Shown: piece after piece, positions 59,970 to 64,000 of the stretch
Layout: every line of letters starts with the position of its first letter
Numbering within the stretch: the first letter of the stretch is position 1
Assembly (NCBI RefSeq): GCF_910588715.1
Contig: NZ_CAJURG010000008.1
Coordinates: 1 to 64,000 of the forward strand
Length of the DNA: 64,000 nucleotides
Direction of reading: 5' to 3'
From: an uncultured Clostridium sp.
GTDB lineage: Bacteria > Bacillota > Clostridia > Clostridiales > Clostridiaceae
Made by a program: the position numbers and the translations under genes
The notes under the pieces: generated by a model
Told to the model about the DNA's origin: nothing
Database searches by the model: none
The model's input: the letters and a program-made list of their open reading frames with translations, nothing else

Positions 59970-60013
59970 ATGAAAAAGATGATTTCTTTTAATTTTAGAA
60001 ATCATCTTTTTTA
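59970..60013. terminator. Bidirectional terminator between serC and mtnN
   Basis: AAAAGATGATTTC pairs with GAAATCATCTTTT, flanked by A and T runs. Confidence 0.9.
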
Positions 60014-60053
60014 TGTATATTTAAATTTTCATTAATTACTATATTATTAAGGA

Positions 60054-60746
60054 TTAAAGTAATTCTAACATAGTTTTTAATATAAATGTTGAGTTTTTAA
60101 CTCCGATTGGAGTGAATTTTTCAAAATCCATGTGAGCTCCATTGTTAGCATTATCAGATATAGATCTAATAACAACAAAAGGAATATTATTTAAATAGCA
60201 AACATGAGCTATACTTGCGCCCTCCATTTCACAAGCAAGTGCATTAAATTCTTTTTCAAGCCATTTAATTTTATCAATTGAGGCAACAAACATGTCTCCT
60301 GATACTATTCTTCCGGAGAATGTTTTAAAGTCACTAGCTTTACTACAAGCAGACTTTGCAGTTTTAATTAAGTTTTCATCACATTTAAAATCAAATGTAT
60401 CTAGTCTTGGGATTTGCCCCATTGGGTCACCAAAAGCAGTTGTATCCATATCGTATTGAACTAAATTTTCTGCAATTACAACATCACCAGGGTAAATATC
60501 TTTGCCTATTCCGCCAGCAACTCCGACATTTATTACTGATGATACTTTATATTCAGAAGCAAGTATTTGTGTACATATAGCAGCATTAACTTTACCTATA
60601 CCACATACTACTGCAACAACATCGTGTCCCCATAGTTTTCCTTTGTGAAATTTCATCTTTGCTTTTTCTTCAGTTGTTTCTAATTTCATGTCTTTTAAAA
60701 GAATTTCCAATTCTTCAGACATTGCACCTATAATTCCTAAAATCAT
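60054..60746 (-). CDS. mtnN: 5'-methylthioadenosine/S-adenosylhomocysteine nucleosidase
   Basis: 230 aa. It splits MTA and SAH to adenine and the thioribose, ending the methyl cycle. The opening ILGIIGAMSEELEILL, GVAGGIGKDIYPGDVVIAEN, the catalytic Glu in FNALACEMEGASIAHVC and Asp in RSISDNAN are visible. The ATG at 60746 has GGAGG 8-9 bases upstream; the frame could open at 60770 but without a site. Confidence 0.95.
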   Translation of the reverse strand: MILGIIGAMSEELEILLKDMKLETTEEKAKMKFHKGKLWGHDVVAVVCGIGKVNAAICTQILASEYKVSSVINVGVAGGIGKDIYPGDVVIAENLVQYDMDTTAFGDPMGQIPRLDTFDFKCDENLIKTAKSACSKASDFKTFSGRIVSGDMFVASIDKIKWLEKEFNALACEMEGASIAHVCYLNNIPFVVIRSISDNANNGAHMDFEKFTPIGVKNSTFILKTMLELL

Positions 60747-60933
60747 TTTAAATCCTCCATGTAAATACAATTTATATAAATTTACTTAAAATATATTATA
60801 TACTTACATTTAATTAATTAATAGAAAATTTATTAGTAAATTTTAAAACAAATAAAATTCATTGTATTAATTGGTCTTGAAATATATAATGGTTTCAATA
60901 GAAAATAAATATATTTAAAGGAGGAAATGTAAA

Positions 60934-61650
60934 ATGGCTTTAAATGAGTTTTGTAGAAGTGAGTTACTTTTAGGGGAAGAGGGAATGGAAAAGTTACATA
61001 ATTCTAAGGTAATAGTTTTTGGAATTGGAGGAGTAGGAAGTTTTGTAGTTGAAGCATTGACAAGAGCTGGAGTTGGAAATTTAATGTTAGTAGATAATGA
61101 TACTATATGTATATCTAATTTGAATAGACAAATACACGCAACTCAAAAGACAGTAGGTGATGTTAAGGTTGAAGCAATGAAAGAAAGAATATTATCAATA
61201 AATCCTAATTGCAATGTTGAAGCAAAGCAAGAATTTATTACAGCAGATAATATTCAAGAAATAATACCAAAGGATATAGATTATGTTGTAGATGCTATAG
61301 ATACCGTAACATCAAAATTAGCGTTGGCAGAATATTGTTATAAAAATAATATTAATTTAATTGCATCTATGGGTACTGGAAATAAAATTGACCCAACACA
61401 GTTTAAAGTAACGGATATATTTAAAACTAAAGTTTGTCCTTTAGCAAAAGTTATGAGAAGTGAGTTAAAGAAAAGAGGCGTTAAGAAATTAAAAGTTGTA
61501 TATTCAGAAGAAATACCAATGGTGCCTAACAAGGGAAAAGAAGTGCCATCTCAAAAAAGACAAACTCCGGGAAGCATATCTTTTGTTCCACCAGTTGCAG
61601 GAATGATAATAGGTGGAGAGGTAATTAAAAATTTAGTAGGATTAAGTTAA
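60934..61650 (+). CDS. tcdA: tRNA threonylcarbamoyladenosine dehydratase TcdA
   Basis: 238 aa ThiF/E1-like enzyme that cyclises t6A37 in tRNA using ATP. It has the nucleotide site VIVFGIGGVGSFVVEALTRAG, DNDTICISNLNRQIHAT, the KVEAMKERI segment and a Gly-rich end (VPPVAGMIIGGEVIKNLVG). The CsdL/TcdA group fits the length and N-terminus ALNEFCRSELLLGEEGMEKL. AAGGAGG lies 9 bases upstream. Confidence 0.93.
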   Translation: MALNEFCRSELLLGEEGMEKLHNSKVIVFGIGGVGSFVVEALTRAGVGNLMLVDNDTICISNLNRQIHATQKTVGDVKVEAMKERILSINPNCNVEAKQEFITADNIQEIIPKDIDYVVDAIDTVTSKLALAEYCYKNNINLIASMGTGNKIDPTQFKVTDIFKTKVCPLAKVMRSELKKRGVKKLKVVYSEEIPMVPNKGKEVPSQKRQTPGSISFVPPVAGMIIGGEVIKNLVGLS

Positions 61651-61661
61651 TATAAAATATT

Positions 61662-61713
61662 TAAAGGGTAAAACTAAACTTAGAATATAGAACAAGTATA
61701 GTTACTACCCTTT
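61662..61713. terminator. Bidirectional terminator between tcdA and the DUF4230 gene
   Basis: AAAGGGTA-AAACTA pairs with TAGTTACTACCCTTT, with a large loop, between convergent genes. Confidence 0.7.
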
Positions 61714-61714
61714 A

Positions 61715-62395
61715 TTAATTAATTTTGATTTTGACGGTGAAATCTTCCCCAGTTAAATTTAATAATAATTCTTTTAATGATTTTTCTGTGTTTAAAGTTG
61801 CTTGTTCATAAAACTCTGGATTTTTCATTTTTTCTTTAAAGGAAGAATTTAGGCTTTTATATATTGAATTTAATTCTTCAGATGAAAGCTTTAAGTCTCC
61901 AAATCTTAAAAGGCCAACTTCAGTATCGTAATATATAGTTTTACTTTCATCTATGTCTATGCTAAATATATCTATTTGAGAAATAGTTATAGTTATTTCT
62001 TTATTTTTTGTGTTTATTTCAAAATTAGAATTAGATAAATTAGAAAAATCTATTGCATAAGAACAATTTGCAAAAAACGTTATTCTCATTGATTTTTTAA
62101 ATATATCTAAATTAAAGTAAGTATTATCTATAGTTAAGGTTTCGGATAGCTGAACTTCTAAAGGAATTAGTTTATTTACATTCTTTATTTCATTAATAAG
62201 AGTATCATTAGATAAAACCGAAGATGACTCAATTTTACGAGAATTGAAATATGAAAAAAACTTGTGAAATTTATCAGGAAACTTAAGAAATAAAATTAAT
62301 AGAGATAAAACTAATAAATAAAATACTATTTTAAAAAGTTTAGATTTTTTCTTATATAAAAAAATGCTTATCCCCACCTTAAAATATTCATTCAA
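61715..62395 (-). CDS. Membrane-anchored DUF4230 protein
   Basis: About 226 aa. One membrane helix (FKIVFYLLVLSLLILFLKF, about 21-39) is followed by an outside domain. IDFSNLSNSNFEINTKNKEI and TITISQIDIFSIDIDESKTI match the DUF4230 pattern of the V-x-A-G-I-D-x-S type, and the acidic helical C-terminus fits. The start is uncertain. The frame opens with TTG at 62395, which lacks a site, while a good AAGGTGGGG lies inside the frame, 6 bases before an ATT codon at 62365. Function unknown. Confidence 0.72.
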   Translation of the reverse strand: MNEYFKVGISIFLYKKKSKLFKIVFYLLVLSLLILFLKFPDKFHKFFSYFNSRKIESSSVLSNDTLINEIKNVNKLIPLEVQLSETLTIDNTYFNLDIFKKSMRITFFANCSYAIDFSNLSNSNFEINTKNKEITITISQIDIFSIDIDESKTIYYDTEVGLLRFGDLKLSSEELNSIYKSLNSSFKEKMKNPEFYEQATLNTEKSLKELLLNLTGEDFTVKIKIN

Positions 62396-62542
62396 TTAGA
62401 TTTATATAAATCTAATATATTAATAAATATAAATAGATATTCATTGCAGTAATATTTTTACTTTTAAAGTAAAGTTAGTTGAGTTTTACAAGTATTTATT
62501 TGTATAATAAAAATAATTTAAATTGTTTTTAGGAGAGTTAAT

Positions 62543-63472
62543 ATGAACAATCAAAGGGAAGTAAATATAGAACTTGTAAGAGGTACTTTAAATGATTATG
62601 TAGTTAAAGATAAAAATAAAATTATTATAGGTAGATTTAATATAACTGATTTAGACAAAGAGAATAAAAAATGCAATCTGAATTTAAAGTTTTATAGAGA
62701 AGATAATTATGAATTATTAAGAAATACATTAAAAGATATTCTTAAAGCTATATTTAAAGATAAAAATACATTTAAGGCTAATGTAATAGTTAATGAAAAT
62801 ATAAATTTAAAAGCTTTTTTAGATATAGGTTTTACGTTAGAAGGTATTTTTACAAATAATATATTTATAAAGGGAATTTCTTATGATGAATTAAGTTTTG
62901 GCATAAATAGAAATGAGTATTTGCAAAATAAAAGAAATAATCTTATAGAGATGAAAGGAAAAAATGTTACAATTAGGAATTTTACTCCCGATGATGCTCA
63001 AGAGCTTTTAGAATATTATTTAAAAAATAAAGAACATTTATGTAAATTTGAACCTATGAGAGATGCTAGTTTTTTTACTTATAAAACTCAAAAAGAGATT
63101 TTAACTGAAAGCTATAGACAACTTATGAATGGTACAGGAAATGACTTAGGAATATATAAAGATAATAAGTTGATTGGCAAAGCTAAAATTTCTAATATAG
63201 TTTATGGAGTGTTTAAAAACGGAATCTTAGGATATTCTATAGATAAAGAATATCAAGGAAAAGGGTATATGAAAGAAGCAATAAATTTAGTTTTAGGATA
63301 TGCGAAAGACTATTTGGATTTACATAGAATAGAAGCCTCTGTTTTAACAACTAATGAAAGATCAAAAAGGGTTTTAATATCTTGTGGATTTGAGGAAGTT
63401 GGAATTAATAAAAAATATTTATATATAAATGGTAAATGGAGCGATCACCTAACTTTTTATAAAATACTTTAA
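62543..63472 (+). CDS. Tandem GNAT acetyltransferase (RimJ/RimL-type C-terminal domain)
   Basis: 309 aa. The C-terminal half (about 138-309) is a RimJ/RimL-like GNAT domain: NVTIRNFTPDDAQELLEYYL, LGYSIDKEYQGKGYMKEAI (acetyl-CoA site Q-G-K-G-Y) and HRIEASVLTTNERSKRVLIS. The N-terminal half resembles a second GNAT unit that has lost the CoA motif (LKAFLDIGFTLEGIF survives). Substrate unknown. AGGAGAG precedes the ATG by 6 bases. Confidence 0.85.
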   Translation: MNNQREVNIELVRGTLNDYVVKDKNKIIIGRFNITDLDKENKKCNLNLKFYREDNYELLRNTLKDILKAIFKDKNTFKANVIVNENINLKAFLDIGFTLEGIFTNNIFIKGISYDELSFGINRNEYLQNKRNNLIEMKGKNVTIRNFTPDDAQELLEYYLKNKEHLCKFEPMRDASFFTYKTQKEILTESYRQLMNGTGNDLGIYKDNKLIGKAKISNIVYGVFKNGILGYSIDKEYQGKGYMKEAINLVLGYAKDYLDLHRIEASVLTTNERSKRVLISCGFEEVGINKKYLYINGKWSDHLTFYKIL

Positions 63473-63600
63473 ATTTATAAGAAAATAATAATTAGTATAT
63501 AAATAGTTTATTAATAATATTATATTAAAAAACTTAATAAAAATTTTTAAAAACTAATATCATATATTAATGAGTGGTAGAGATAGTTTTTACGCTAAAT

Positions 63601-63636
63601 AAAAAATAACTAAGGAAGTTCCTTAGTTATTTTTTA
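63601..63636. terminator. Bidirectional terminator between the GNAT gene and the PTS EIIA gene
   Basis: AAAAAATAACTAAGGAA pairs with TTCCTTAGTTATTTTTT. Confidence 0.93.
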
Positions 63637-63639
63637 TTA

Positions 63640-64000
63640 TTAAATTTCATATTTAACAACTATTTCTTTACCAGCAACAACAGAACCAGTTTCTACTGGA
63701 GATATTGATTTAGCAGCATCAACATTTGTTATTAAAATTGGAGTTGCAAGAGATAAACCTTTTCCTAAGATGAAGTCTCTATCAATTTTAATTATTGGAG
63801 TACCAGCTTTAACTTTTGTACCAGCTTCTACTAATTGTTCGAATCCTTCCCCGTTTAAGCTTACTGTATCTACACCAATGTGAACTAATAATTCTAATCC
63901 ATTTTCTAATGTCATGGCAAATGCATGTTTAGTTTTGAATACTAATGATAATTCACCATCAGCAGGAGCAACAATAGTATCTCCTTCAACCATTATTGCA
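63640..64000 (-). CDS. PTS glucose-type EIIA domain, 5' part outside the window
   Basis: About 120 C-terminal residues. APADGELSLVFKTKHAFAMT and LLVHIGVDTVSLNGEGFE are the EIIA-Glc (Crr-like) motifs; His in HIGVD is the phosphorylated residue and the His in TKHAF assists it. The frame runs open past the right edge, so the true start and any fused EIIB/EIIC domains are not visible. It may supply phosphate to the EIIBC at 27588, which lacks an EIIA. Confidence 0.9.
   Translation of the reverse strand, partial: AIMVEGDTIVAPADGELSLVFKTKHAFAMTLENGLELLVHIGVDTVSLNGEGFEQLVEAGTKVKAGTPIIKIDRDFILGKGLSLATPILITNVDAAKSISPVETGSVVAGKEIVVKYEI

Overview
The window is about 64 kb of very AT-rich DNA from a low-GC, spore-forming Firmicute. 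It is most likely a Clostridium of the sensu stricto group. Supporting signs are strong GGAGG ribosome binding sites, the sporulation gene bofA, the large-type SRP RNA, the recR/DUF2508/bofA gene set, an archaeal-type PEP carboxylase (a rarity known from C. perfringens) and clostridial families such as staygreen and DUF368. I cannot name the species from the sequence alone.

Layout. 1-10.3 kb is chromosomal core: the end of a tRNA-Thr, a helicase-loader/DnaD pair, an M23 peptidase, an S8 protease, a dUTPase-like and a 2H-phosphoesterase-like protein, murA, walJ, a CxxH/CxxC protein, a SEC-C protein, an Hsp20 and rlmH. 10.3-36 kb is accessory DNA inserted exactly at the 3' end of rlmH, the site used by staphylococcal SCC elements. 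The last 18 bases of rlmH (encoding EPYHK-stop) recur at 24641 and 30168. Each recurrence sits inside a long inverted repeat, so the region is a tandem array. Element 1 (10.3-24.7 kb) carries a restriction-modification pair, a run of small genes including a DUF960-like and two Mor-like regulators' relatives, three tandem 154-bp repeats, a P4/D5-type helicase, a single large serine recombinase and a small cargo cassette. Element 2 (24.7-30.2 kb) has no recombinase and carries an AraC regulator, a GH13 alpha-glucosidase and a PTS EIIBC. The third segment (30.2 to about 36 kb) begins with an element-like end. It carries a Lamassu/ABC-3C-like defence operon and a second, partly broken copy of the small-gene module; no right end was found.

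36-64 kb is chromosomal core again: a PepSY lipoprotein, HAD phosphatase, PhnA/YjdM, DEAD-box helicase, PlsC, a staygreen-DUF3888 fusion, tRNA-Arg, DUF368 (PopT), a CNNM/CBS protein, tadA, lgt, tRNA-Ser, SRP RNA, ppcA, folA-thyA, dnaX-ybaB-recR, a DegV protein, DUF2508, bofA, serA-DUF1015-serC, mtnN, tcdA, a DUF4230 protein, a GNAT acetyltransferase and the C-terminal part of a PTS EIIA.

How the genes work together. The recombinase, the helicase and the 154-bp repeats look like a move-and-replicate core. The R-M system and the Lamassu-like operon are defence cargo. The sugar operon is metabolic cargo; its EIIBC lacks an EIIA domain and could use the EIIA encoded at the right edge. Three copies of the small-gene module in different states of decay record repeated insertion at one site. 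Domain and family names are from recognition of motifs and have not been checked by database search.
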